This document shows positions 26,183-34,788 of a DNA stretch of 64,000 nt, in pieces; the stretch's first letter is position 1, and each line of letters begins with the position of its first letter. The position numbers were made by a program, and so were the translations under genes. The stretch is from CAWJFP01 sp963842155 (GTDB lineage: Bacteria > Pseudomonadota > Alphaproteobacteria > JACZXZ01). The DNA is taken from NCBI GenBank assembly GCA_963842155.1, contig CAWJFP010000034.1, forward strand, positions 1 through 64,000. Reading direction: 5' to 3'. The notes below the pieces were generated by a model, which did no database searches, had not been told where the DNA came from, and saw only the letters and a list, made by a program, of their open reading frames with translations.

Positions 26183-27481
26183 GGAAGTTCCGATCGTTGG
26201 TCCGCGTCGGCGCGGCCGAGTCGCTCAGCGGGTGAGCCGTACCTTGACTCGTAGCTCGCGACGGCGTTGGTGAAACACTCGATCGGCGCTCTCACGATTC
26301 CGGCTCCGATCTGCCCACCGTCGCGTCCCGCCAGCCCGACGTCGAGTGCGGGAGTGATACCGGTACGAGCGACGCGGAAGACGTCGATCGCTGTCGGCGT
26401 GCCTCGGTACTGGAAAAAGGGGATCCGGTAATCACTGTGCTCCCCGACTGTGATCTCGTACATTGCAAGGTTCATCTCCACCATCGCCTGCGGCGACCCG
26501 CCCTGGTAGTTCTGCAGGGGGAACGCCGCCGCCTGGGCGAATCCGCCGAGGCCGACGGTCTCGTTGATGATCGACTCGCCACCGATCCAGTCGATGTCCT
26601 CGGTGGTGAATCCCTCGAACATCCTCGCGTGAACCTGCGGGTACGGGCCGAGCTCCCACCGCTCACCGAGGCCGCTCACCCGGATCGCGACACCCCGGCA
26701 ATAGAGGGCCATCGATGTCACGACGCTGGACCGGTCGATGCCGTGAGCCGGGTCGGCGGTCGCTTTACTGCTCGCCATAGAGAGTCGGAGGAAGAAATAG
26801 TCGCTTCCCGCCAGGTAGTCGAGGGTCTGCTCCACGCGCCGGCGGTCGGTCTCGGCGACGTGGAGGAGATGAGGATAAAGGTCGCGTTGGAACAGGAGCG
26901 TGGCTGCCGAGTTCCGGCTGTGGAGCTCGTCGCCCATGTGCAACGCCCGGATCATGAGGGGCTTCAGCGAGATGCCTCCGGACCGTCTTATGGCCTCGCG
27001 CAGCGTCGGCGCGACGACATCCGCGATGAAGAGCAGCTGATCGCGAACCCCTTCGTCGTACGCTCCGTAATTGAGCCGCCTCCGGGACTCCCCTTCATAG
27101 AAGTTGCAGAACGCCACGTTCCCAAACGCCCGGTTCTCGACCGCGAATACCGGCATCGAAGCGGTGTAGATGCCGGCCACAGAGCCGATACAGCCGTGAT
27201 CTTGGCAAGCCTCGACACGGATCTGGCCGTTGGCAATCTTGCGCTCGGCATCCTCGACGTCTGATGCGAGACCCTCGAAGAGCGCGCCGTAGATGATCGC
27301 CCTTCGCTGGCCTCCGAGGTAGTCCTCCCCACGCGAGGCGAGGTCCCGAGGCGAGGATCATGTCGTCCGCCATTCCTGGCACCACTTCGCGGGCGGGCTG
27401 GACGTCGACCAGCACCGGATCGGCCCGGCACATGCGCTCGAAGGCCTCGCGGTTGGCCGCTTCCCGACCTTCGCTCACCAT
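26170..27481 (-). CDS. DUF1116 (YahG/YlbE-like) protein (one frameshift)
   Basis: About 435 residues. The N-terminal piece EGREAANREAFERMCRADPV, PGMADDMILASGP runs to a shift near 27,330. The next frame gives GGQRRAIIYGALFEGLASDV, GCIGSVAGIYTASMPVFAVE and NRAFGNVAFCNFYEGE, typical of the family. YlbE-like proteins are subunits of oxamate carbamoyltransferase in Escherichia coli allantoin degradation (from memory). The partner subunits (FdrA and DUF2877) are not here. The start ATG overlaps the SDR stop (ATGGTGA), so they are translationally coupled. Confidence 0.85.
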
Positions 27482-28203
27482 GCCCACAGCCCTCCGTCCA
27501 CCCGGACCACCGAGCCAGTGACATACGAGGCGCGCTCGGAGAGGAGGAACTCGACGACCTGTGCGACCTCGTCGACCTCTCCGAGCCTGCCAAGGGGGAC
27601 CTGGTCCGAAAGCGCGTCTTCGCCTCCGGACATGGCGGCCCACACGGGTGCCATCGGGACGCGGATGTAGCCGGGCGCCACGGCGTTCACCCGGATCCGT
27701 CGCGGGGCGAGCTCGCAGGCGAGGACGCGGGTAAGGCCCTCGAGCCCCGCCTTGCTTGCCGAGTACATCGCGGTGCCCGCGAAGCGACCGATCGTCCCGA
27801 CGATGCTCGATATGTTGACGACCGCCGAACCCGCGCCGAGATGGTCGAGCGCGGCGCGCGTGACCCGACCCGCTCCCATCACGTTGACCGCCCACATGGC
27901 GTTGGCCTCTACCTCCGTCATCGCATCGGCACACGCCTCGCGCAGCACGCCTGCACAGTTGACGATCCCGGTGAGAATGCCCATTCGGTCTGCGGCCTGG
28001 ACGGCTGCCTCCACGCTCTCATCCGAGCAGACATCCATCGGGTACCCCAACACGTCGCCCGGTTCGGCCGCCGAGATCGCGCCTGGCCGGCCGGTCACAG
28101 TGACGTCTCCGGCAAGCACGCTATAGCCGGCCTCGCAGAGACGGGCACATATCGCGCGCCCTATTCCTCCCGTGCCGCCTGTCACGAGCGCGACGTTTGT
28201 CAT
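27475..28203 (-). CDS. SDR-family oxidoreductase
   Basis: 242 residues, complete. NALVTGG-type Rossmann motif (VALVTGGTGGIGRAICARL), GIVNCAGVLREACADAM, active-site Ser in VVNISSIVGTIGRF and Tyr-x-x-x-Lys in MYSASKAGLEGLTRVLA, then VNAVAPGYIRVPM and a C-terminal SYVTGSVVRVDGGLWAW. NAD(P)-dependent. Start at ATG 28,203 after AGGAAGGAGGCC; the longer upstream frame is not supported. It lies between the ligase and the DUF1116 gene in the minus-strand operon. Confidence 0.92.
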   Translation of the reverse strand: MTNVALVTGGTGGIGRAICARLCEAGYSVLAGDVTVTGRPGAISAAEPGDVLGYPMDVCSDESVEAAVQAADRMGILTGIVNCAGVLREACADAMTEVEANAMWAVNVMGAGRVTRAALDHLGAGSAVVNISSIVGTIGRFAGTAMYSASKAGLEGLTRVLACELAPRRIRVNAVAPGYIRVPMAPVWAAMSGGEDALSDQVPLGRLGEVDEVAQVVEFLLSERASYVTGSVVRVDGGLWAW

Positions 28204-28300
28204 GTCAGTGGCCTCCTTCCTCCTATGTCTGCCGCTGGCGTGTCCGACGCCCGGAGCCTGCAACCGCGACGATGCCCTCAGCTCCGTCTACTCCCCACGG

Positions 28301-29505
28301 TCAGACGAACGGGAGGTAGCGCCGCACCTCCCAGTCGGTCACCGCCGAGCGGAACTGCTCGAGCTCCCAACGTCGGGTGGCCGCGAAGAAACGCACGAAC
28401 TCGGCACCCAGGTACTCGACCGCGACCTCGCTTGTCTCGAAGGCCCGGATCGCCTGCTCGAGCGAGGTTGGCAGCACCTCGATAGACGAATCGTGGTAGG
28501 CGTTGTGCTCGATCGGGTCGGTCGCCTTGATCTTGTTCTCGAGTCCGTACAGCCCGCCGGCGATGCAGCCTGCCATCGCCAGATACGGGTTGACGTCGCC
28601 GCCCGGCACACGATTCTCCACGCGAGCTGATTCCTCGTTCTCATTGATCACCCTGATGGAGCAGGACCGGTTCTCGAATCCCCATGAGGCTGTCGTGCCG
28701 GCGCCGAGGTCGGGCTGGAGCCGTTTGTAGGAGTTGAGCGTGGGCGCGAACAACAGTGTCATCTCGCGCAGCGTCGCAACCTGTCCGCCGACGTAATCGA
28801 GAGTCAGGTCCGAGATGTGACCGGGTGCATCGGCTTGCCAGCAGAGGTTCCTTCCCTCCGACCAAAGCGACTGGTGGATGTGACAGCTCGAACCGAACCC
28901 TGGAAGCGTCTTGGCCATGAACGTTGCCATGAGGTCTTGGCTCGCGGCGATCTCCTTCACCGCGTGCTTGAAGAGGAAGGCCCGGTCCGCCGCCTCGAGC
29001 AGGTCGCAGTAGAGCAGGTTCACCTCCTGTTGGCCCGCTCCGCCTTCGGGATTCCAGTACTCGATGGGGATGCCGTAGGTCTCCATGTAGCTTGTAAGAG
29101 GGCGGATGATGTGCTCGTCGGTCGTGCCCCGAAAGATGCTGTAGGCGCCGAGGCGGAGATTCATGGGCTTCAAGGCGGCCGGCCGGTAGCCGCTTTGCTC
29201 CAGACTCTCTTCGCTCTCCTTGAAGAGAAAGAACTCCAGTTCGGCCGCGAACTTCGGCTCGAGCCCGCGCGCGGACGCCCGCTCGACAAGGCGCCGCAGC
29301 ACACGGCGCGGCGCGATCTCCACCGATGAGCCGTCGTGGAAGAAGTGCTCGCAGAGCACGACCGCGGTGCGGTCGAGCCAGGGCAGCGACGCGAAGCGTT
29401 GCAAGATCGGGGATCGGGAGCACGTCGGCAAAACCGAGATCCCACGACGGCCACCAGCCTGGGTAGCCAGGCTGCGCGCGTCATGACGAGCTCCTCGGTG
29501 TCCAT
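28301..29505 (-). CDS. Glutamine synthetase-family ligase (partial, frameshifted)
   Basis: ATP-dependent ligase joining glutamate to an amine. C-terminal catalytic domain is complete: AAELEFFLFKE (metal Glu), GFGSSCHIHQSLW (metal His), FENRSCSIRVINENEESARV and ENRVPGGDVNPYLAMAGCIA. The N-terminal beta-grasp domain is cut at the seam near 29,505, losing about 80-90 residues. Frame changes near 29,385 and 29,440 separate WWPSWDLGFADVLPIPD from the main frame. The family includes gamma-glutamyl ligases for polyamines, ethanolamine and isopropylamine, not only glutamine synthetase; gene context suggests an amine ligase. Confidence 0.88.
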
Positions 29506-29515
29506 TGGGCCTGCG
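29480..29515. other. Seam between two unlike genomic segments
   Basis: To the left, a minus-strand ligase gene of actinobacterial context lacks its N-terminus. To the right, a plus-strand hpnE gene of alphaproteobacterial context lacks its N-terminus. The two breaks fall within about 30 bases. No inverted repeat, duplication or transposase lies here. Codon and word use also change: runs of CGCG and GCCG become much more common to the right. An assembly chimera is the most economical reading. Confidence 0.7.
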
Positions 29516-30371
29516 GCTGGCCTTCGCGGGCCCCCAGGCGACGGTCGCGGAATGCCTCGCCGCGCGTCGCGTGCTCTATGAGCGCTTTTGGAGGCCCGTC
29601 GCGGTAGCGGCCCTGAATACCGCAGCCGAGGAGGGCGCGGCGCGGCTGCTCTGGGCCGTGGTGGCGGAAACCTTCGGCCGGGGCGGCAGTGCCGTGCGAC
29701 CCTGCGTGGCGCGCGACGGGCTCTCGTCGAGCTTCGTCGATCCCGCCTTGCGGCGGCTGGCCGAACGCGGCGTCGAGCTCGGCTTCAACCGCCGCCTGCG
29801 CGCGCTCGCGGTGGCGGAGAAGCGCGTCGCGGCCCTCGACTTCGGCGAAGAGACTATCGCGCTCGGCGCCGAGGATGCGGTCATCCTGGCCTTGCCGCCT
29901 GCGCGGATCGACGAGCTCCTGCCCGGCTCGGTCGTGCCGCTCGAGACGCGGGCGATCGTGAACGGCCATTTCCGGCTCGACCGGGTGCCCGATTTCCCCG
30001 GCGGTTTTCCCTTCCTCGGCCTGATCGGCGGGACGGCGGAATGGCTCTTCCGCCGCGGCGACGTGGTGTCGGTCACGGTGAGCGCCGCCGACGCCCTCGC
30101 CGAGCACAGCAACGAAGCCATCGCCGAACGGCTCTGGGCCGACATCGCGCGCGCACTCGGCCTGCCGCTCTCGCAGCGGACCCGAGTGCGGATCGTCAAG
30201 GAGAAGCGCGCCACCTTCGCCCAGACCCCCGCGGCGCTGCCCAAGCGCGCGCCCGTCCGCACCCAGCTCGCCAACCTCTATCTGGCGGGTGACTGGACCG
30301 ATACGGGCCTCCCCGCCACCATCGAGAGCGCCGTGCGTTCCGGGCATGCGGCGGCGGCGGCGGCGGCGTAG
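29505..30371 (+). CDS. hpnE: Hydroxysqualene dehydroxylase HpnE, C-terminal part
   Basis: 288 residues of an FAD-dependent amine-oxidase-fold protein. HpnE removes the hydroxyl from hydroxysqualene to give squalene for hopanoid synthesis. Visible blocks: FAGPQATVAECLAARRVLYE, GGSAVRPCVARDGLSSSFVD, ALGAEDAVILALPPARIDEL, and the C-terminal FAD-contact motif LYLAGDWTDTGLPATIESAV. About 140 N-terminal residues with the FAD dinucleotide-binding GxGxxG are missing at the seam. Next is apt, then shc, so this is part of the hopanoid operon. Confidence 0.9.
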   Translation: MGLRLAFAGPQATVAECLAARRVLYERFWRPVAVAALNTAAEEGAARLLWAVVAETFGRGGSAVRPCVARDGLSSSFVDPALRRLAERGVELGFNRRLRALAVAEKRVAALDFGEETIALGAEDAVILALPPARIDELLPGSVVPLETRAIVNGHFRLDRVPDFPGGFPFLGLIGGTAEWLFRRGDVVSVTVSAADALAEHSNEAIAERLWADIARALGLPLSQRTRVRIVKEKRATFAQTPAALPKRAPVRTQLANLYLAGDWTDTGLPATIESAVRSGHAAAAAAA

Positions 30372-30456
30372 CCCCAGGCCGTCGCGGCCTTTGCCTTTGG
30401 CCCGCTCGCCCATTAGAGTGCCGGCCGCGCCCGCGGTCCTTCGACTGGAGTTCTCG

Positions 30457-30984
30457 ATGCCGATCAAGTCCCGCATCCGCACCATCCCGGATTATCCCAA
30501 GCCGGGCATCATGTTCCGGGACATCACCACCTTGCTCCAGGATCCCGTGGGCTTCCGCGTGACGATGGAGCGGCTGATCAAGCCCTTCGAGGGGCTGCGG
30601 ATCGACAAGGTGGCGGGCATCGAGGCGCGCGGCTTCATCCTCGGCGGCGCGGTCGCCCATGCGCTGGGCGCGGGTTTCATTCCCGTGCGCAAGAAGGGGA
30701 AGCTGCCCTGGCAAACCATCGGCCAGGACTACATCCTCGAATATGGCAGCGACCGCATCGAGATCCACAGCGACGCCATCCTGGAGGGCGAGCGCATCCT
30801 TCTCGTGGACGATCTCGTCGCGACCGGCGGGACGGCGACCGCCGCGATCACGCTGCTGCGCCAGGCGGGTGCTGAAATCGTCGGCGCCGCCTTCGTCATC
30901 GATCTGCCCGAGCTGGGCGGCCGCGCGCGCATCGAAGCGATGGGCGTCGAGGCGACCGTGCTCTGCGCCTTCGAGGGGCATTGA
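30457..30984 (+). CDS. apt: Adenine phosphoribosyltransferase
   Basis: 175 residues, usual length. Makes AMP from adenine and PRPP. The family N-terminus is IRTIPDYPKPGIMFRDITTL; the PRPP-binding motif is ERILLVDDLVATGGTATAAI; the substrate-loop region includes GIEARGFILGGAVA and RKKGKLPW. The start ATG 30,457 is set by the family N-terminus. It sits between hpnE and shc. HpnG, two genes further on, releases adenine from adenosylhopane, so Apt could salvage that adenine; this is an inference from position. Confidence 0.95.
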   Translation: MPIKSRIRTIPDYPKPGIMFRDITTLLQDPVGFRVTMERLIKPFEGLRIDKVAGIEARGFILGGAVAHALGAGFIPVRKKGKLPWQTIGQDYILEYGSDRIEIHSDAILEGERILLVDDLVATGGTATAAITLLRQAGAEIVGAAFVIDLPELGGRARIEAMGVEATVLCAFEGH

Positions 30985-30995
30985 GGAGGAGGGTC

Positions 30996-32927
30996 ATGCC
31001 GGAGGGTCAGGCTTCCATTGCGGACGCGCGCCTCGACAAGGCGATCGCGGAGGCGGCGGCGGCGCTCAAGGCGCTGCAGAAGGCCGACGGCCATTGGGTG
31101 TTCGAGCTCGAGGCCGACGCCACGATTCCGGCCGAATATGTCATGCTCGGCCATTATCTCGGCGAGATCGATGCCGCGACGTACGCCAAGATCGCCGTCT
31201 ATCTGCGCGACAATCAAGCCGGGCACGGCGGCTGGGCGCTCTACCATGGCGGCAACTTCAATCTTTCGACCTCGGTCAAGGCCTATTACGCCCTCAAGCT
31301 GTGCGGCGACAGCCCCGAGGCCCCGCATATGCGTCGCGCGCGCGAGGCGATTCATGCCGCGGGCGGTGCCGCGCGCTGCAACGTCTTTACGCGCTTCACC
31401 CTCGCGCTCTTCGAGCAGATTCCCTGGCGCGGCGTGCCCGTCATGCCGGTCGAGATCATGCTGCTGCCGCGCTGGTTCCCCTTCCATCTCGAGAAGGTGA
31501 GCTACTGGTCGCGCACGGTGATCGTGCCGCTCTTGCTGCTCTCCGTCCTCAAGCCCAAGGCCAAGAACCCGCGCGGCGTCGACATCAAGGAGCTTTTCCT
31601 CCAGCCGCCCGAAGAGGTGCAGGACTACCAGACCAATCCCACGGGCGCCGCCATGGGCGAGTTCTTCCTGGCGCTCGACAAGCTTTTGCGTATCGCCGAG
31701 CCCTTCTTCCCCAAAGGGCGGCGGCGCCAGGCGATGGGTCGCGCCGTCGATTGGATCACCAAGCGCCTCAACGGCGAGGACGGGCTCGGCGGCATCTATC
31801 CGGCCATGGCGAACACCGTGATGGCCTTCGAGGCGCTGGGATATCCCAAGGACCATCCCGACCTCCTTATCGCCAAGCGCTCGGTGAGGAAACTGTTCGT
31901 GCCGGGGGAAAGCTTCGCCTACTCGCAGCCTTGCCTCTCGCCGGTGTGGGACACGGGGCTCGCCGCCTTGACGCTCATGGAGGTGGAGCCGCCGCATGAC
32001 GGCTCCGACACCGCGCGCGCCATGGCTTGGCTCGTCGAGCGCCAGATTCTCGACGTAAGGGGCGATTGGGCGGACCGGCGGCCGGAGCTGCGACCGGGCG
32101 GCTGGGCCTTCCAATATCGCAACGACCATTACCCCGACGTCGACGACACGGCCGTGGTCGGCATCGCCCTCGACCGCATGGCCGACCCGCGCTACCGCGC
32201 CTCGATCGACCGCGCGGCGGAATGGATCGTCGGCATGCAATGCGAGAACGGCGGCTGGGCCTCCTTCGATGCCGAAAACACCTGCTTCTACCTCAACCAC
32301 ATCCCCTTCGCCGATCACGGCGCGCTCCTCGACCCGCCGAGCGCCGACGTGACCGCACGCTGCCTGGGCTTCCTCGCGCAGATCGGTTATCGCCGCGACA
32401 ATCCCATCGTCGCGCGCGGCATCGACTATCTGAAGCGCGAGCAGGAGGCGGACGGTTCCTGGTTCGGCCGTTGGGGCACGAACTACATCTACGGCACATG
32501 GTCGGTGCTCTCCGCCCTCAACGCGACCGGCGAGGATGCCCAAGCGCCTTATATCCGCAAGGCGGTCGAATGGCTGAAGGCGCGCCAGCGCGAGGATGAC
32601 GGCTGGGGCGAGGACGGCGCCAGCTACTGGCCGGGCCGGAAGGCCGAGGTCAAGGAGAGCACGGCCTCGCAGACGGCTTGGGCGCTGCTCGCCCTCATGG
32701 CGGCGGGCGAGGCCGAGAGCGAGGCCGTCAAGCGCGGCATCGCCTTCCTGCTCGACGCGCCGCGCGAGGGTTGCGAATGGGCCGAGCGCTGGTACACGGC
32801 GGTCGGCTTCCCGCGCGTCTTCTATCTGCGCTACCACGGCTATCGCCGCTATTTCCCGCTTTGGGCGCTGGCGCGCTACCGCAACATCAAGCGCGGCAAC
32901 GACAAGACCGTCGCCTACGGATTGTGA
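30996..32927 (+). CDS. shc: Squalene-hopene cyclase
   Basis: 643 residues, normal length. Monotopic membrane enzyme that cyclises squalene to hopene. The catalytic acid motif is PDVDDTAVVGIALDRM. Several QW repeats are visible, for example ENGGWASFDAENT, GSWFGRWGTNYIYGTW and DDGWGEDGASYW. The start at ATG 30,996 has AGGAGGA with 6-base spacing. The stop overlaps the next gene's GTG as GTGA. Confidence 0.97.
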   Translation: MPEGQASIADARLDKAIAEAAAALKALQKADGHWVFELEADATIPAEYVMLGHYLGEIDAATYAKIAVYLRDNQAGHGGWALYHGGNFNLSTSVKAYYALKLCGDSPEAPHMRRAREAIHAAGGAARCNVFTRFTLALFEQIPWRGVPVMPVEIMLLPRWFPFHLEKVSYWSRTVIVPLLLLSVLKPKAKNPRGVDIKELFLQPPEEVQDYQTNPTGAAMGEFFLALDKLLRIAEPFFPKGRRRQAMGRAVDWITKRLNGEDGLGGIYPAMANTVMAFEALGYPKDHPDLLIAKRSVRKLFVPGESFAYSQPCLSPVWDTGLAALTLMEVEPPHDGSDTARAMAWLVERQILDVRGDWADRRPELRPGGWAFQYRNDHYPDVDDTAVVGIALDRMADPRYRASIDRAAEWIVGMQCENGGWASFDAENTCFYLNHIPFADHGALLDPPSADVTARCLGFLAQIGYRRDNPIVARGIDYLKREQEADGSWFGRWGTNYIYGTWSVLSALNATGEDAQAPYIRKAVEWLKARQREDDGWGEDGASYWPGRKAEVKESTASQTAWALLALMAAGEAESEAVKRGIAFLLDAPREGCEWAERWYTAVGFPRVFYLRYHGYRRYFPLWALARYRNIKRGNDKTVAYGL

Positions 32928-33623
32928 GCCGGATCGGCATCGTCGTCGGCATGCAGGCCGAGGCCGCGCGGGTTTCGGCGGCAAGCGCCGGCCTTGACGC
33001 GGCAGACCGGCCGCTCGTCGCCGTGACCGGCGGCTCGGCCCGCCGCGCCGAGGAAGCGGCGCTCGCGCTCGCCGCGCAAGACGTCTCGGGCCTGCTGAGC
33101 TTCGGGCTTTGCGGCGGGCTCGATCCTTCGCTCCGCACGGGCGATGTCGTGCTTGCGGACGAGGTGGTCGGCGCCCGACGGGCGGCGCAGCGCCACGGAC
33201 GAGGACTGGCGCGTGCGCATGGCGGCGAGGCTCGAACGCCGCGGCCTCCTGGTCGCGGGCGCCATCGCCGGACGCGACGAGATCCTGGCGCGGCCGGCCG
33301 CGAAGGAGAGGGTACGTCACGCCACGGGCGCCGTCGCCGTCGATATGGAAAGCCACGGCGTCGCGCGCGCCGCCGCCGGCCGCAAGCTGCCCTTCCTGGC
33401 GCTTCGTCTCGTCCTCGATCCGGCGAGCCTTGCCCTGCCCTGGTCGGCCGAGGCGGGGTTGGCGCCCGATGGGCGCGCGCGGCTCTGGCCGGTGCTGGGC
33501 CGTCTTGCGCTCAGGCCTTGGGAGCTGCCGGCGCTGCTCGCGCTCGGCCGCGCCAACGATGCGGCGCTCGAGGCGCTAGGCCGCCTGGCTGGCGAGCTTG
33601 CGCCGCTCGGCTTCCTCATGTAG
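32924..33623 (+). CDS. hpnG: Hopanoid-associated phosphorylase HpnG (one frameshift)
   Basis: Nucleoside phosphorylase-fold enzyme that removes adenine from adenosylhopane. The N-terminal part IGIVVGMQAEAARVSAASAG and LLSFGLCGGLDPSLRTGDVV is in the first frame. After a shift near 33,180 it continues as RVRMAARLERRGLLVAGAIA, AVAVDMESHGVARAAA and LALRLVLDPAS. The start is GTG 32,924, overlapping the shc stop. The 3' end overlaps the convergent hpnH by 48 bases. Confidence 0.9.
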
Positions 33624-34724
33624 CTCGCGGAGCGCCTTCTGCACGTTTGTCTCGAAGACATATTCGGCCGGACGCTGCCCGTCGAGCGGGATATCCGCGA
33701 CCATCGGGCCATCCGTGCGCGGGCCGCGGAGCGCAACCTTGAGAGCCTTCCAGGGATGGCGAATGGAATCGTCGGCGGCGGTCGGCTCATAGCCGCAATG
33801 GACCATGCAGTTCGCGCATTTCTCGTAGTTGCCGGTGCCGTACTTCTCCCATTCCGTCTCTTCCATCAGCGCGGCGAAACTCTCGGCATAGCCCTCGCCC
33901 AGGAGATAGCAGGGCCGCTGCCAGCCGAACACGTTGCGCGTCGGGTTGCCCCACGGCGTGCAGTGATATTGCTGATTGCCCGCGAGATAATCGAGGAAGA
34001 GCGAGGACTGGCTGAGGCGCCATTTGCGGCCGCGGCCGCGGCGGAAGACCTCGCGGAACAGCTCCTTGGTCTTCTCGCGCTTGAGGAAGTGGGCCTGATC
34101 GGGCGCGCGCTCGTAGGCATAGCCCGGCGAGATGGTGATGGCGTCGACCTTGAGCTCGAAGCTCGCATAATCGAGGAACTTGGCGATGCGGTCGGGATCG
34201 AGCCCGTCGAAGATGGTCGAGTTGACGCTGATGCGGAAGCCCTTGGCCTGGGCCGCGCGGATGGCAGAGACGGCGCGCTCGAACACGCCGTCCTGGCTCA
34301 CGGCGCGGTCATGTTCCTCCTTGAGCCCGTCGAGATGGACCGAGAAGGTGAGGTAGGGCGAGGGCTTGAAGAGGTCGAGCTTCTTCTCCAGCAGCAGCGC
34401 GTTGGTGCAGAGATAGACGAACTTCTTGCGCGCCACGATGCCGTCCACGATGCGGCCGATGTCCTTGTGGAGCAGCGGCTCGCCGCCGGGGATCGAGACG
34501 ATGGGCGCGCCGCATTCGTCCACCGCCGCGAGGCATTCCTCGACCGACAGGCGCTTGTTCAGGATCTCGTCGGGATAGTCGATCTTGCCGCAGCCGGCGC
34601 AGGCCAGATTGCAGCGGAACAGCGGCTCCAGCATGAGCACGAGCGGATAGCGCTCGCGGCGCATCATGCGCTGCTTGACGATATATCCGCCGACGCGGAT
34701 CTGCTGGATGAGAGGTACGCTCAA
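33576..34724 (-). CDS. hpnH: Radical SAM adenosylhopane synthase HpnH
   Basis: 382 residues. Adds the 5'-deoxyadenosyl radical from SAM to diploptene, making adenosylhopane, the first step of hopanoid side-chain extension. The [4Fe-4S] ligand motif is FRCNLACAGCGKIDYPDEIL. A conserved C-terminal Cys region, YEKCANCMVHCGYEP, is as in the family. Complete, minus strand, convergent with hpnG. It is preceded by ispH on the same strand, 64 bases away. Confidence 0.96.
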   Translation of the reverse strand: MSVPLIQQIRVGGYIVKQRMMRRERYPLVLMLEPLFRCNLACAGCGKIDYPDEILNKRLSVEECLAAVDECGAPIVSIPGGEPLLHKDIGRIVDGIVARKKFVYLCTNALLLEKKLDLFKPSPYLTFSVHLDGLKEEHDRAVSQDGVFERAVSAIRAAQAKGFRISVNSTIFDGLDPDRIAKFLDYASFELKVDAITISPGYAYERAPDQAHFLKREKTKELFREVFRRGRGRKWRLSQSSLFLDYLAGNQQYHCTPWGNPTRNVFGWQRPCYLLGEGYAESFAALMEETEWEKYGTGNYEKCANCMVHCGYEPTAADDSIRHPWKALKVALRGPRTDGPMVADIPLDGQRPAEYVFETNVQKALRELHEEAERRKLASQAA

Positions 34725-34788
34725 GGCTCTGCTCCGTCTTGCCTCTGCTCGGTACGCGCTTTGCCGCGCGCTTCCTTAAACTACCGCC

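Noticed and set aside
30729..33356. Minus-strand frame of 875 codons opposite shc and hpnG
   Set aside because: Shadow of GC-rich genes; no recognisable domain and it spans several real genes.
11080..33623. A single system linking the microcompartment to hopanoid synthesis
   Set aside because: The two sets lie on opposite sides of a probable chimeric seam with both border genes cut.
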